Shown piece after piece: positions 26,317 to 36,187 of a stretch of DNA of 63,266 nt. The stretch spans positions 91,230 through 154,495 of the forward strand of contig JAGNBF010000003.1 of NCBI GenBank assembly GCA_018004935.1, given 5' to 3'. Position 1 is the first letter of the stretch; every line of letters begins with the position of its first letter. Position numbers and translations under genes: made by a program. Source of the stretch: Chloroflexota bacterium (lineage in GTDB: Bacteria; Chloroflexota; Anaerolineae; Promineifilales; Promineifilaceae). The notes under the pieces were generated by a model, which searched no databases, was not told the DNA's origin, and saw nothing but the letters and a program-made list of their open reading frames with translations.

Positions 26317-27005
26317 TGCGTGTCTTAGGACTGATACCGGCCCGGGGTGGGTCCAAAGGGATTCCACACAAAAACATCCGCTTATTAAATGGGAAACCGT
26401 TACTGCAATATACGGCTGAAGCCGCCCTACAAGCACGCAGTTTAAGTAACGTTATCTTGACCACAGATGATGAACAAATTGCTACTGTAGGCCGTGAATG
26501 TGGCTTGATGGTTCCGTTTATGCGGCCCTCACACCTGGCTCAAGATAACACACCTACCCTGCCTGTGATTCAACATGCAATCCACTGGTGCGAAAGTGTG
26601 GGTGATTATTATGATGCAATTTGTCTACTGCAACCTACAAGCCCTTTTCGCCAGACGAAAGATATTGATGCCTGTATCCAACTATTGTGGGATAACGATG
26701 CGGATGCGGTTGTGACAGTTCTGCCTGTTCCCCCCAAATACAACCCCCACTGGGTTTATTTTCAAACCGTTGATGGATCCTTACACCTGAGCACCGGCGA
26801 ACTGATCCCTTTACCCCGCCGCCAAGAATTGCCGCCTGCTTTTCACCGTGAAGGCAGTATCTATGTAACCCGGCGCGATATTATTGTGGAACAGAATTCT
26901 CTTTATGGTCAAAAATTATTGGGCTATTTAATTGAACCGGAGCGCAGTGTGAATATAGACACAGTTGAAGATTGGCACCAAGCAGAACGGATAATGCAAA
27001 CTTAG
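26316..27005 (+). CDS. neuA: CMP-nonulosonate cytidylyltransferase (NeuA family)
   Basis: 229 residues. LIPARGGSKGIPHKNIRLLN is the nucleotide-binding signature, with LLQPTSPFRQTKDIDACIQL, AFHREGSIYVTRRDI and ERSVNIDTVEDWHQAE further on. It activates the nonulosonic acid with CTP. ATG 26316 overlaps the neuC stop (TGATG). With neuB and neuC this makes a three-gene cassette in the order synthase, epimerase, cytidylyltransferase. The 70-base spacer after it shows nothing clear. Confidence 0.92.
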   Translation: MRVLGLIPARGGSKGIPHKNIRLLNGKPLLQYTAEAALQARSLSNVILTTDDEQIATVGRECGLMVPFMRPSHLAQDNTPTLPVIQHAIHWCESVGDYYDAICLLQPTSPFRQTKDIDACIQLLWDNDADAVVTVLPVPPKYNPHWVYFQTVDGSLHLSTGELIPLPRRQELPPAFHREGSIYVTRRDIIVEQNSLYGQKLLGYLIEPERSVNIDTVEDWHQAERIMQT

Positions 27006-27073
27006 TTTCTTGTATTTACCCCCTTCCTTTATCTAGTTCATAAGGCTTCTATTTTTATTGAGGGAATTCTGTT

Positions 27074-28807
27074 ATGTGTGGCATAGCTGGTATTTTGGGT
27101 CATGGGCCGAAAGAACAATTACTCAAGAAAATGGTATTAGCTCAAGAGCACCGAGGTCCAGATGCGAATGGCATTTATCTTGATCCAACCGGTATAGCGG
27201 GTTTAGGGCATAACCGTTTAAGCATTATCGATCTTTCTCCATTGAGTAATCAGCCCATGTGCGCGGCATCAGGCCGGTATTGGGTTGTTTTTAATGGAGA
27301 GATATATAACTATTTAGAATTGCGACGTGAACTAGAGGACACCTTTCCCTTTACCACTAATTCGGATACGGAAGTGTTGTTGGCGGCTTATCAGAAATGG
27401 GGAACGAATTGTTTGGGACACCTCATGGGCATGTTTGCTTTTTTGCTCTGGGATGAACAAGAAAATCGGCTTTTTGCCGCCCGGGATCGTTTTGGTGTTA
27501 AACCACTTTATTATGCTTATCATGAAACCGGGCAATTGTTTTTCGCCAGTGAGATAAAGACATTACACGCCGCAGGAATTCCGCGTCAGATGAAGGCAAA
27601 GACATGGTCAACATATCTGACTTATGGTCTTTATGATCATAGCGAAGAAACGTTTTGGGAAGATGTCTATAGTTTGGCCGCTGGTCATACCTTAACCTGG
27701 GAAGCTGGTCAGCTAAAATCTTGGTGCTGGTATGATTTAGCAAAAACGGTGGCAGAAGAGGAAACCTCTCAATCGTTGTTTGAGGCGGAAGAGGAATATC
27801 TGGCTTTGCTCAAAGACAGCATACAGCTCCGCTTTCGGGCTGATGTCCCTGTCGCAATAAATTTGAGTGGGGGGGTTGATTCCTCAGCCTTGTTGGCGTT
27901 AGTGCAGGCTGTACAGGGATCCGATAGCCGGGTGAAAGCATTTACTTTTACTACCGGAGACAATACTTATGATGAACTTCCGTGGGTACAACAAATGTTA
28001 GCCCATACGGAACACCCATTTATTGAATGTCGTCTAAACCCCCAAGATGTGCCCTTATTAGCCCAATCAGTTCAATTTCATCAAGATGAACCATTTGGTG
28101 GGCTACCGACGCTTGCTTACGCCCATCTTTTTGCGCGAGCCAGACAAGAAGGAATTGTGGTCTTGTTAGATGGGCAAGGTATGGATGAACAGTGGGCTGG
28201 GTATGATTATTACCAGACAGTTGGTGAAGCGCATGTTAGTAGAATACAAGGGACAAGGGATCGCCCAATACGGCCCGAATGTTTAACCCCGGCGTTTCGT
28301 GAACTGGCCCAATCATTACACTTGCCGACTCTCTTTGCCGATCCGGTCCGTCAGTTGCAGTATCGTGATACCCGTTACACAAAAATACCGCGCGCTTTGC
28401 GCTTTAATGATCGCGTTTCGATGCGTTCGTCTACTGAATTGCGGGAGCCGTTTCTAGATCACCGGTTATTTGAGTTTGCTTTTCGCCAACCCACCAGCCG
28501 TAAAATTCAGAATGGCAAGGGAAAATGGTTTTTGCGCCAGATTTTACAGATATTACTGCCTGAGGGCGTGGTTCAAGCTCCTAAACGCCCCGTACAAACG
28601 CCACAACGGGAATGGTTACGTGGGTCTTTGCGCCATTGGGCGGAGGAACTAATTGAGGAGTCTTTGACATCTTTTAAGGGGATATGGTTTGACGCGGCCG
28701 CGGTTCGGCTTGCCTGGCATCAATACATATCAGGCCAAGGCGACAATAGTTTTTATATCTGGCAATGGTTAAACTTGGGTCTGATGATTCAACAACAGTT
28801 TTTATGA
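27074..28807 (+). CDS. Asparagine synthase-like glutamine amidotransferase (first)
   Basis: 577 residues. MCGIAGILG gives the N-terminal nucleophile Cys2 of the class II glutaminase domain, with QEHRGPDANGIY and GLGHNRLSIIDLSPLSNQPM. The synthase domain has the PP-loop NLSGGVDSSALLAL and LLDGQGMDEQWAGYDYY. In glycan loci such enzymes often amidate uronic-acid sugars instead of aspartate; the location suggests that here (inference). The next gene's ATG overlaps this stop by four bases. One octamer lies near the 3' end. Confidence 0.9.
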   Translation: MCGIAGILGHGPKEQLLKKMVLAQEHRGPDANGIYLDPTGIAGLGHNRLSIIDLSPLSNQPMCAASGRYWVVFNGEIYNYLELRRELEDTFPFTTNSDTEVLLAAYQKWGTNCLGHLMGMFAFLLWDEQENRLFAARDRFGVKPLYYAYHETGQLFFASEIKTLHAAGIPRQMKAKTWSTYLTYGLYDHSEETFWEDVYSLAAGHTLTWEAGQLKSWCWYDLAKTVAEEETSQSLFEAEEEYLALLKDSIQLRFRADVPVAINLSGGVDSSALLALVQAVQGSDSRVKAFTFTTGDNTYDELPWVQQMLAHTEHPFIECRLNPQDVPLLAQSVQFHQDEPFGGLPTLAYAHLFARARQEGIVVLLDGQGMDEQWAGYDYYQTVGEAHVSRIQGTRDRPIRPECLTPAFRELAQSLHLPTLFADPVRQLQYRDTRYTKIPRALRFNDRVSMRSSTELREPFLDHRLFEFAFRQPTSRKIQNGKGKWFLRQILQILLPEGVVQAPKRPVQTPQREWLRGSLRHWAEELIEESLTSFKGIWFDAAAVRLAWHQYISGQGDNSFYIWQWLNLGLMIQQQFL

Positions 28808-30228
28808 GTAAACCACGACTCTTTATCCCCATTACTTATCATTTTAGTGTTCGTTATATTATCCGAACCGGTTTATTAAAGGCTATCCTGCCGTTTTCTC
28901 AGCCGGTCATCGGGTTGGGGTGGGCCGATGAGGATTTGAGCCGTGAACTCCAAGATATGGGTGTTGAAGTTGTTCGTCTGCCATTATCACAGTTTGGGGC
29001 AGACTATTCCCGTTTACGTCGGCAAATTGATACCTGGTATTATGATTACCGCTTACGTACAGTATCTACGGCGATTAATGAGCGACGAAAAAACATTGGT
29101 TTACCTCTCTCGGCTTTGTTAATCAAACATACCCGCAGATTGATGCATCATCTTAAATTGCAGGTGCCTGGTGCGGTATCGCGAATGCTGGCGAGGGAAG
29201 AACGTCTTGTTTGGGAAGATACGAATTTGCCTGAAAACGATGCCTTTATCGAAAAACTAAATATACAGGGTGTTTTTAGTGTGACCCCTTATCACCGAGA
29301 GGAAGAGCTGGTTCTACGTGCGGCCGCGTTCCGTCATATCCCTGTTTGCACATCCATTATTTCTTTTGACAACCTCACATCCCGAGCCTGGATGCCAATA
29401 TTGTTTGATCATTATATGGTGTGGAATAAGTATAACCGGGCAGAACTGCATCGGGCTTACCCTGAAACAGTCAACCGAGCGGTAGATATAGTTGGCCCAG
29501 TGCAATTTGATTTCTACTGGAAGCCAGAATATATCTGGACTGAAGCTGATTGGCGCAAAGAACTCTCTTTGCCTGAAAATCGCCCGGTTATTCTGTATGG
29601 GGGAGGCCCGGCGGCACAAATTCCACAAGAACCGATATTTCTTCAACAGATTGACCAGGCTATCAGTTCGGGAGAAATACCGGGTCACCCTCTAATCCTT
29701 TTTCGCCGACACCCGGTTGATAGTTTAGAACGCTGGCAACCTGTCTTACAACAATGTCAGCATGTGTTTTCCGATGAGCCATGGTCTTTAGGTCTCCTTG
29801 CACCTGGAAATATTTATAAATTTAGTAATATTACTGATGGAGATATAGCACGATTGGTTTCTACATTGCGCCATAGTGATGTTCACGTTAGCGTTTGTTC
29901 TACGATGGCTCTGGATGGGGCTGTTTTTGATAAACCCCAAATAGGACCTGCTTATGATGACACACCTGCTCGCCGTTATGATAAAAGTACTCGGGAGCTT
30001 TATCAGAAAGAACATTATTTACCAATCGTGCATTCAGGAGGCATCTCGATTGCTTATAGCCGTGACGAAATGATTAAGTGCATTGCTATAAGCATGAAAG
30101 AACCTCAAGAAAAGCAACATCAACGCCAGGTTATGTTGAATGAGATTTGCACTTTCATAGATGGGCACTGTACAGAGCGAGTTGTACAAAGTATGAAGAG
30201 TTTTTTGACTGCAACTTCCAAAAATTAA
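28804..30228 (+). CDS. Unassigned GT-B-like surface glycan protein
   Basis: 474 residues, family not firmly recognised. VILYGGGPAAQIPQEPIFLQ, HPLILFRRHPVDSLERWQPV and VHVSVCSTMALDGAVFDKPQ resemble the donor-binding half of GT-B proteins, as in CDP-glycerol glycerophosphotransferases or capsule-type transferases. No signal peptide or membrane segment is clear. It is coupled (ATGA) to the upstream amidotransferase, so both may act on the same residue. One octamer. Confident as a gene, weak on function. Confidence 0.6.
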   Translation: MSKPRLFIPITYHFSVRYIIRTGLLKAILPFSQPVIGLGWADEDLSRELQDMGVEVVRLPLSQFGADYSRLRRQIDTWYYDYRLRTVSTAINERRKNIGLPLSALLIKHTRRLMHHLKLQVPGAVSRMLAREERLVWEDTNLPENDAFIEKLNIQGVFSVTPYHREEELVLRAAAFRHIPVCTSIISFDNLTSRAWMPILFDHYMVWNKYNRAELHRAYPETVNRAVDIVGPVQFDFYWKPEYIWTEADWRKELSLPENRPVILYGGGPAAQIPQEPIFLQQIDQAISSGEIPGHPLILFRRHPVDSLERWQPVLQQCQHVFSDEPWSLGLLAPGNIYKFSNITDGDIARLVSTLRHSDVHVSVCSTMALDGAVFDKPQIGPAYDDTPARRYDKSTRELYQKEHYLPIVHSGGISIAYSRDEMIKCIAISMKEPQEKQHQRQVMLNEICTFIDGHCTERVVQSMKSFLTATSKN

Positions 30229-30250
30229 GGATAGCAATCATTTCTTCTAT

Positions 30251-31459
30251 ATGAAAATAGTGCATCTGACGCCAAACTACTTCCCCTCAATCGGTGGCAT
30301 ACAAACTATTTTTAAGAACGTTTCTGAAAGACTTGTGGCTCAATATAACGATGAGGTGATAGTTCTTACAACCAATGCGATTGATAGTGTTCATGGAACC
30401 AGCGTAAAGTACCTGTCCGTTACTGAAGATTCTATTAATGGGGTTGCTGTAAGAAGGTTCTCTTTTTCGCGCCGCTGGGTGCCTATTTTGAAACGCCTTA
30501 TTTTATTGGGTCGTTATCTGCCTATCCCTGGTTTACCTTATATGCAGTTGTGGCGAACAGGTCCTGTTTCTTCATCTATGAAAGGAGCAATACGCAATAT
30601 ACAAGCAGATGTTATTCTAGCGGCCCCTTTTAATTATCTGCATATGTATTATCCTCAACGCGGCCGCACCCCCCTCGTCTATATGGGTGCATTGCATCTG
30701 ACGGAAGCTGAGTTTGTTCACCCCATGATCATCCGGGCCATTAATCAGGCCAATGCCTATATCGCCTTTACCTCGTATGAACGAGATGTCCTACTCCGCC
30801 GAGGTGTAAAACCGGAAAAACTCCATGTTATTGGGTTAGGTATAGATTTAGAGCAATTCCAACGAGCGAATGGCCAAATCATACGCCAGGAATTAGGGTT
30901 AGGTGATGAGCCTGTTGTGGCTTATCTGGGGCGGTTAGCCAGTTACAAAGGAGTTGATACGCTGATTCTGGCGATGCAAAAAATATGGCTGACAATGCCA
31001 CAAACTCGTCTGCTTATTGCCGGGGCACAAACCGATTTTGTTTTGAGCCTACAAACGATGATAAATAACTTGCCCGTTGCATGGCAAGAACGAATCATTT
31101 TTAAGCGCCAACCATTTACTCCAGAGGATGCGCCCCATCTTTTTGCCGCCAGTGATGTTTTTGTTACGGTTTCTAGTGCCGAATCATTTGGTATTGTCTA
31201 CCTGGAAGCGTGGGCCTGTCGTAAACCCGTCATTGGTGGTCGGATTAAAGCAGTCGCTTCGGTTATTGCCGAGGGAGAAGATGGTTTATTGGTGGAATGT
31301 GGCAATGTTGATCAGCTTTCAGATGCACTTTTACAACTATTACAGAACCCGGAGTTACGCGTTGCTATGGGGGAGAAAGGATACAAAAAGGTAACAGGGG
31401 AGTATACCTGGGACATTGTTACTCAAAAGATTCGCCAGGTTTATCAGGCAGTTGTGTAA
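30251..31459 (+). CDS. Glycosyltransferase family 4
   Basis: 402 residues. MKIVHLTPNYFPSIGGIQTI is a typical GT4 acceptor-domain opening with the glycine-rich loop. The donor domain has VVAYLGRLASYKGVDTLILA, LFAASDVFVTVSSAESFGIV and YLEAWACRKPVIGG, with the E(X7)E region AESFGIVYLEAWA intact. A retaining sugar transferase of surface glycan assembly; the donor sugar is unknown. One octamer, read as Arg-Gly-Arg. Confidence 0.88.
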   Translation: MKIVHLTPNYFPSIGGIQTIFKNVSERLVAQYNDEVIVLTTNAIDSVHGTSVKYLSVTEDSINGVAVRRFSFSRRWVPILKRLILLGRYLPIPGLPYMQLWRTGPVSSSMKGAIRNIQADVILAAPFNYLHMYYPQRGRTPLVYMGALHLTEAEFVHPMIIRAINQANAYIAFTSYERDVLLRRGVKPEKLHVIGLGIDLEQFQRANGQIIRQELGLGDEPVVAYLGRLASYKGVDTLILAMQKIWLTMPQTRLLIAGAQTDFVLSLQTMINNLPVAWQERIIFKRQPFTPEDAPHLFAASDVFVTVSSAESFGIVYLEAWACRKPVIGGRIKAVASVIAEGEDGLLVECGNVDQLSDALLQLLQNPELRVAMGEKGYKKVTGEYTWDIVTQKIRQVYQAVV

Positions 31460-31462
31460 CCG

Positions 31463-32209
31463 ATGTTTGTTCAAGTAGATAAATCGCAACAGTACCTGGT
31501 TCTCGATGAGAAATATGTATCTTCTACATCGATCTTTTCAACTCGTTGGTTGTTATATTGCCTGACTCAGACAAAACCATTTACTCGCGGCCGCATCCTT
31601 GATGTAGGGTGTGGTCGTAAACCTTACCAGACGTTTTTTCCTCACACAGAGTACATAGGCATTGATTGGCCCCGCAATTTACACGATAGCCGCCCGGAAG
31701 CTTATGCAGATGCTCAATATATTCCGTTTGCGGCCGCGACCTTCGACACCATCATCTGCACAGAAGTTATTGAGCATCTACCTGACCCATCTCTCGCCAT
31801 TCAAAATATGGCTCGTGTTTTACGTCCGGGAGGCCATCTCATTCTTTCGGCTCCTTTTGTGCATGTTCTCCATGAAGAGCCGTTTGATTTTTTCCGCTTT
31901 ACCCCAATAGGGTTACAGCATATTGTCCAGATCGCTGGTTTTGAGGTCGTTAATGCCTGGGAGCGTGGTGGGGTCTTATCAGTTTTGATCAATCTGTGGG
32001 GGCGTTATTTGATGGGATTCCTGCGCCGTTTTTTGAACCGCTTACCCCGCCGCTTTGAACCACTCCTCGTTACTCCCCTTATCCGCTGGCCCCAACGCCT
32101 GGCCGCTTACTGGCTTATCAATCATCGCAAATGGGGTGGGGCATTTTTCGATCCAGTATACTCGTTAAGTTTAGGTTATGTATTGGTTGCGCGACGCACA
32201 ACCGATTAA
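31463..32209 (+). CDS. Class I SAM-dependent methyltransferase
   Basis: 248 residues. Motif I ILDVGCGRKPYQTFF, motif II YIGIDWPRN, FDTIICTEVIEHLPDP and VLRPGGHLILSAPF are the Methyltransf_11 pattern. The acceptor is likely a sugar or chain end of the surface glycan (inference). It starts three bases after the previous stop. Two octamers (31587-31594 as Arg-Gly-Arg, 31730-31737 as Ala-Ala-Ala). Confidence 0.88.
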   Translation: MFVQVDKSQQYLVLDEKYVSSTSIFSTRWLLYCLTQTKPFTRGRILDVGCGRKPYQTFFPHTEYIGIDWPRNLHDSRPEAYADAQYIPFAAATFDTIICTEVIEHLPDPSLAIQNMARVLRPGGHLILSAPFVHVLHEEPFDFFRFTPIGLQHIVQIAGFEVVNAWERGGVLSVLINLWGRYLMGFLRRFLNRLPRRFEPLLVTPLIRWPQRLAAYWLINHRKWGGAFFDPVYSLSLGYVLVARRTTD

Positions 32210-32224
32210 CAAGGACTCATTACC

Positions 32225-34081
32225 GTGTGTGGGATTTGTGGTGCATATACACTAACAAGTTCTGAAATCGAGACGCTTGATCATGCTGTCAAAGGGATGA
32301 CTGACCTTATGGCTCGGCGCGGCCCAGATGATGAAGGGTTTTGGTCAGACAGTCACTGTGCGTTGGGCTTTCGCCGTCTGGCGATTTTGGACCTGGCTCC
32401 AACCGGTCATCAGCCCATGATTACAGCCGATGGGCGGTATGTGTTGATTTTTAATGGCGAGGTGTATAACTTTCAGGAACTGCGGCCGCGACTTGAACAG
32501 CGCGGAATTCAATTTCGGTCAACTGGGGATGCCGAAGTCATACTCTACGCTTTGGCAGAGTGGGGTGTAAAAGCCCTCGAACAGTTTAATGGTATGTTTG
32601 CACTGGCTTTTTATGATCGCCACACCAAACAACTGCTTCTGGCCCGCGATCACGCGGGCATTAAACCACTCTTTTATCTTCGTACAGAGCAAGGAGTCGT
32701 TTTTGCCTCGCAGTATAATCAGCTACTGCAACACCCCTGGGGAAGCCGACAGGATATTTCTTCAGAGGGGCTGGCTCTTTATCTCCGTTTTGGCTATATG
32801 CCCGCCCCTTATACCCTTCATAACCATACATTCGCTCTGGATGCAGGGTGTTGGGTACGCTTTTCCTCTGATGGTCAGGTCGAACAAGGGCAATTTTATA
32901 CTTTTCCGGTGTTTCAGGAGCCAACTTTGCAGGGTGCGGCCGCGGTTGACGCACTCGATCATGCCTTGAGCCAGGCTGTAGCCCGTCATCTCATCAGTGA
33001 TGTGCCGGTAGGCGTTTTCCTCTCTGGGGGCATAGATTCCCCGTTGGTTGCCGCTGAAGCACGTCGTCATACACAAACCTCGATCAAGGCCTTTTCTATT
33101 GGCGTTACCGATCCGAATATGGATGAATCGGCTGACGCGCAGCAATATGCTCAGGAATTAGGGCTGGAGCACATATTGTGGCAAATAGACGAGGCCACCG
33201 CCTTTGGCATGTTAGATGATGTGATACAAGCCAGTACCGAACCCAATGCCGATTTCTCCATTTTCCCAACCCTGCTGGTCAGCCAGTTGGCCCATGAACA
33301 TGTGAAAGTGGCTCTTTCAGGTGATGGGGGAGATGAGTTATTTTGGGGTTATCCCCAACGCTTTGGGGCGGTTTTGGAACAGGCTCCCTACTACCGTTAT
33401 CCACCGTTCATGCGTTATGGCTTTATTGCCGCCCGCCGTTATCTGCGCCAGGGACATGCGACCCGTGATGTATTATGGCAAGACATTGGTCGTCTTTACC
33501 AGAAGAAACACACCATCCTGTTAGAAGATGATTTGGTGGCTACCTTTCCCGGCTTGAGTGAACCCTCGCCTACCTGGGATATGTTTCAGTTTCATGATAC
33601 GGAACTCCAACCTACAGCCCAATGGTTACGTTGGAATGAGTTTCGTCTCCATCTGGCCCGTATCCTACAGAAAGTAGATCGGGCCAGTATGCATCATTCC
33701 CTCGAGGTGCGTGTGCCTTTGTTAGACAAAGAAGTCATTGCCGTGGCACTGGCGACCGATTGGCGCAGTTGCCTGAATATTAGTCAGAGGATAGGCAAAC
33801 TGCCGTTGCGAGAGGTATTACGCCGGAGAGTAAAGCATCAAACGACGGCCAAAAAAGGGTTTACTGTCCCTATGGATCGCTGGTTAGCCGGACCACTTCA
33901 GAGTTTGTTGCAAGAGAAAGTGCTTTCACAAACTGATCTTCTGGGTCAACCGGTTAACCGGGCACATATACGGGTGATGAATAAAGCGTTGTTGGCTGGT
34001 GATAGTAGCCGTGCCTGGGGACTGTGGTTGCTCCTTAGTTTAATCCTGTGGAAAGAAAAGCACTTACTGAACGTGTCCTAA
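32225..34081 (+). CDS. Asparagine synthase-like glutamine amidotransferase (second)
   Basis: 618 residues, starting at GTG so that Cys2 is exposed after Met removal (MCGICGAYTL). Glutaminase landmarks: MARRGPDDEGF and FRRLAILDLAPTGHQPM. Synthase landmarks: VFLSGGIDSPLVAAEA and VALSGDGGDELFWGYPQR. It is a separate paralogue from the one at 27074 (different length and spacing), so two distinct amidations are possible. Two octamers are near its 5' half; from its 3' part onwards there are none for over 9 kb. Confidence 0.9.
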   Translation: MCGICGAYTLTSSEIETLDHAVKGMTDLMARRGPDDEGFWSDSHCALGFRRLAILDLAPTGHQPMITADGRYVLIFNGEVYNFQELRPRLEQRGIQFRSTGDAEVILYALAEWGVKALEQFNGMFALAFYDRHTKQLLLARDHAGIKPLFYLRTEQGVVFASQYNQLLQHPWGSRQDISSEGLALYLRFGYMPAPYTLHNHTFALDAGCWVRFSSDGQVEQGQFYTFPVFQEPTLQGAAAVDALDHALSQAVARHLISDVPVGVFLSGGIDSPLVAAEARRHTQTSIKAFSIGVTDPNMDESADAQQYAQELGLEHILWQIDEATAFGMLDDVIQASTEPNADFSIFPTLLVSQLAHEHVKVALSGDGGDELFWGYPQRFGAVLEQAPYYRYPPFMRYGFIAARRYLRQGHATRDVLWQDIGRLYQKKHTILLEDDLVATFPGLSEPSPTWDMFQFHDTELQPTAQWLRWNEFRLHLARILQKVDRASMHHSLEVRVPLLDKEVIAVALATDWRSCLNISQRIGKLPLREVLRRRVKHQTTAKKGFTVPMDRWLAGPLQSLLQEKVLSQTDLLGQPVNRAHIRVMNKALLAGDSSRAWGLWLLLSLILWKEKHLLNVS

Positions 34082-34091
34082 TTTTATAGAT

Positions 34092-34946
34092 ATGATGAAA
34101 TATAGATCCATGCCAGCCAGTAAATACTTTGAAAAAATAGCTCGGCGGATAGGGTTATTCAAATTTATCAACTTCATATGGTTTATTAAGATCGGTGGAA
34201 CACGATTCAAGATCCCTGTTATACAGGAGATGGGGTTAGGCAATTTTACGGTTACTGAACCGTGGATGATGGATTTGATCCAGGATTTATATAAAAAGAA
34301 GACAGGCGCTTTTATAGACATTGGAGCTAATATTGGACAAACTCTTTTAAAGCTCAAGAGTGTTGCTCCAGAGGTGGATTACGTAGGTTTTGAACCTAAT
34401 CCAGCTTGTGTTTATTATTTGCGAGAATTATTTAAAGCTAACCACTTCAAGCGTAGTATAGTTATTCCAACCGGATTGTTTAATGCTGATAGGCTAATGG
34501 AATTACTTTTTTTTGGATTGAGTGAAGTTAACAGCGGTGCATCGATAATTATGGATTTTCGCCCAACGAACAAAGTATATGAACGACAACATGTTCCAGT
34601 ATTTCGTTTTGATGAAGTCCATAAGACTCTTCCAATAGAACAAATTGCGATTATTAAGATTGATGTTGAGGGTGCCGAAATGGAAGTGCTTCAAGGGTTA
34701 CAAAAGACTTTAATGGAACAACGCCCATTTCTAATAATGGAAATATTGCCTGCATATAACGATCAAAATTTCCAACGACTTGAACGGCAGCGGCAAATAG
34801 AGCAGTTTGCCAAAGAAGCAAATTACTCTATTTTTCGGATCCTTAAAACAGATAAAGAGCGTCTGTTAGGGCTAGAAGACTTGGAAATAATAGGTATTCA
34901 TTCTGATTTGAGAAAATGCGACTATGTTTTCATCCCTCGCATCTAA
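34092..34946 (+). CDS. FkbM family methyltransferase
   Basis: 284 residues. IDIGANIGQTLLKLKS (about residue 74) is motif I, VGFEPNPACVYYL motif II, and IIKIDVEGAEMEVLQGLQ the FkbM hallmark. It O-methylates a sugar hydroxyl or similar group. It starts the AT-rich, octamer-free half of the locus. Confidence 0.88.
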   Translation: MMKYRSMPASKYFEKIARRIGLFKFINFIWFIKIGGTRFKIPVIQEMGLGNFTVTEPWMMDLIQDLYKKKTGAFIDIGANIGQTLLKLKSVAPEVDYVGFEPNPACVYYLRELFKANHFKRSIVIPTGLFNADRLMELLFFGLSEVNSGASIIMDFRPTNKVYERQHVPVFRFDEVHKTLPIEQIAIIKIDVEGAEMEVLQGLQKTLMEQRPFLIMEILPAYNDQNFQRLERQRQIEQFAKEANYSIFRILKTDKERLLGLEDLEIIGIHSDLRKCDYVFIPRI

Positions 34947-34963
34947 TCTACTTATAAGCTCAA

Positions 34964-36187
34964 ATGCGTTTAGCAATTGTCGTTAATCGGTTTCCTACGC
35001 TTTCTGAAACGTTCATATTTAACAAGGTCGTTGGCCTACGACGACTAGGAATTGATGTTACTGTTCATACTCATGAACGGCAAAATCATCTTTCCTATTA
35101 TCGGAAACAGCTAGAGAACAAAGAAACGGAGTTTGTTGTAACTGCTCTCATGGCCTGGGGGTCAATTCTTTTTGCGCCAAGGTTACTTTTTTTCGTTATT
35201 CGGTATCCAAACGCAAGTGTAAAACTTCTATGGCAAGCTATTCATCTCTATGGATTTAATAGTAGAGCATTTAAGGCGTGGCAGAAGTCATTACCCTTAG
35301 CAGTTAGGAATTATGACCTAATACATTTTGAACTTTCTGGTTTAGCGGTTCAATATCTTGATGCTTTACCACTCCTGGCGTCTGCAAAACTCCTGACAAG
35401 CTGTAGAGGGGCCGCTGAGCAAATCGTTCCTCTTGTAAATCGGAAAAGGGCTGACGAATTAACTCAGGTTTTTTCAAGCATTGATCGTGTGCATTGCGTT
35501 TCCGTAGATATGGTTTGTACAGCAATGCGTTACGGTCTTCAATCCGAGAAATCGTTTGTTAATCACCCCTCTATTGATGTTGATCAGTTTCAGCGGAACA
35601 AAAAGTATATACCTAAATCAACACCCCCTTATCGAATTGTATCTGTAGGACGTTTACATTGGAAGAAAGGCTATCAAGATGCTTTGGTCGCTCTGAAAAA
35701 ACTATTGTTGGATGGCTATCAGGTATCGTATGAAATTGTTGGCGGTGGCCCTGTAGAGGATGAATTGCGCTATATAATTGATGACTTAGAATTGAATGAT
35801 CATGTTTTTCTTAAAGGCCCTCAGTCTGCACAATTTATTCGAGATTTACTAGAGGAAGCGGATATATTTTGGTTGCCAAGTTTAAGTGAGGGATTAGCTA
35901 ATTCAGCTTTAGAAGCAATGTCTATGGAGTTACCTGTCGTATCTACGACTGCTGGTGGCATGAACGAAGCAATAATTGATGGGCAAGAGGGATTTCTTGT
36001 CCCACCGTACACTCCAGATGCAATTGTTGAAAAAACGAAAATGTTGTTACAAAATCCTGATTTACGCTGTGCTATGGGCAAGGCCGCACGCCATCGAGTA
36101 AAGCAGGATTTCAATCTACAAAGACAGGTTGAGCGTTTTGTAGAGGAATATGAAAAACTTCTCAATGTAACATCGGAACCTTTATGA
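34964..36187 (+). CDS. Glycosyltransferase family 4
   Basis: 407 residues. The acceptor half opens with VNRFPTLSETFIFNKVVGLR, the pattern of 'colanic-acid type' GT4 proteins. The donor half has IVSVGRLHWKKGYQDALVAL, LEEADIFWLPSLSEGLANSA, LEAMSMELPVVSTTAGGMNE and a C-terminal helix. The last four bases overlap the next gene. AT-rich, no octamer. Confidence 0.88.
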   Translation: MRLAIVVNRFPTLSETFIFNKVVGLRRLGIDVTVHTHERQNHLSYYRKQLENKETEFVVTALMAWGSILFAPRLLFFVIRYPNASVKLLWQAIHLYGFNSRAFKAWQKSLPLAVRNYDLIHFELSGLAVQYLDALPLLASAKLLTSCRGAAEQIVPLVNRKRADELTQVFSSIDRVHCVSVDMVCTAMRYGLQSEKSFVNHPSIDVDQFQRNKKYIPKSTPPYRIVSVGRLHWKKGYQDALVALKKLLLDGYQVSYEIVGGGPVEDELRYIIDDLELNDHVFLKGPQSAQFIRDLLEEADIFWLPSLSEGLANSALEAMSMELPVVSTTAGGMNEAIIDGQEGFLVPPYTPDAIVEKTKMLLQNPDLRCAMGKAARHRVKQDFNLQRQVERFVEEYEKLLNVTSEPL

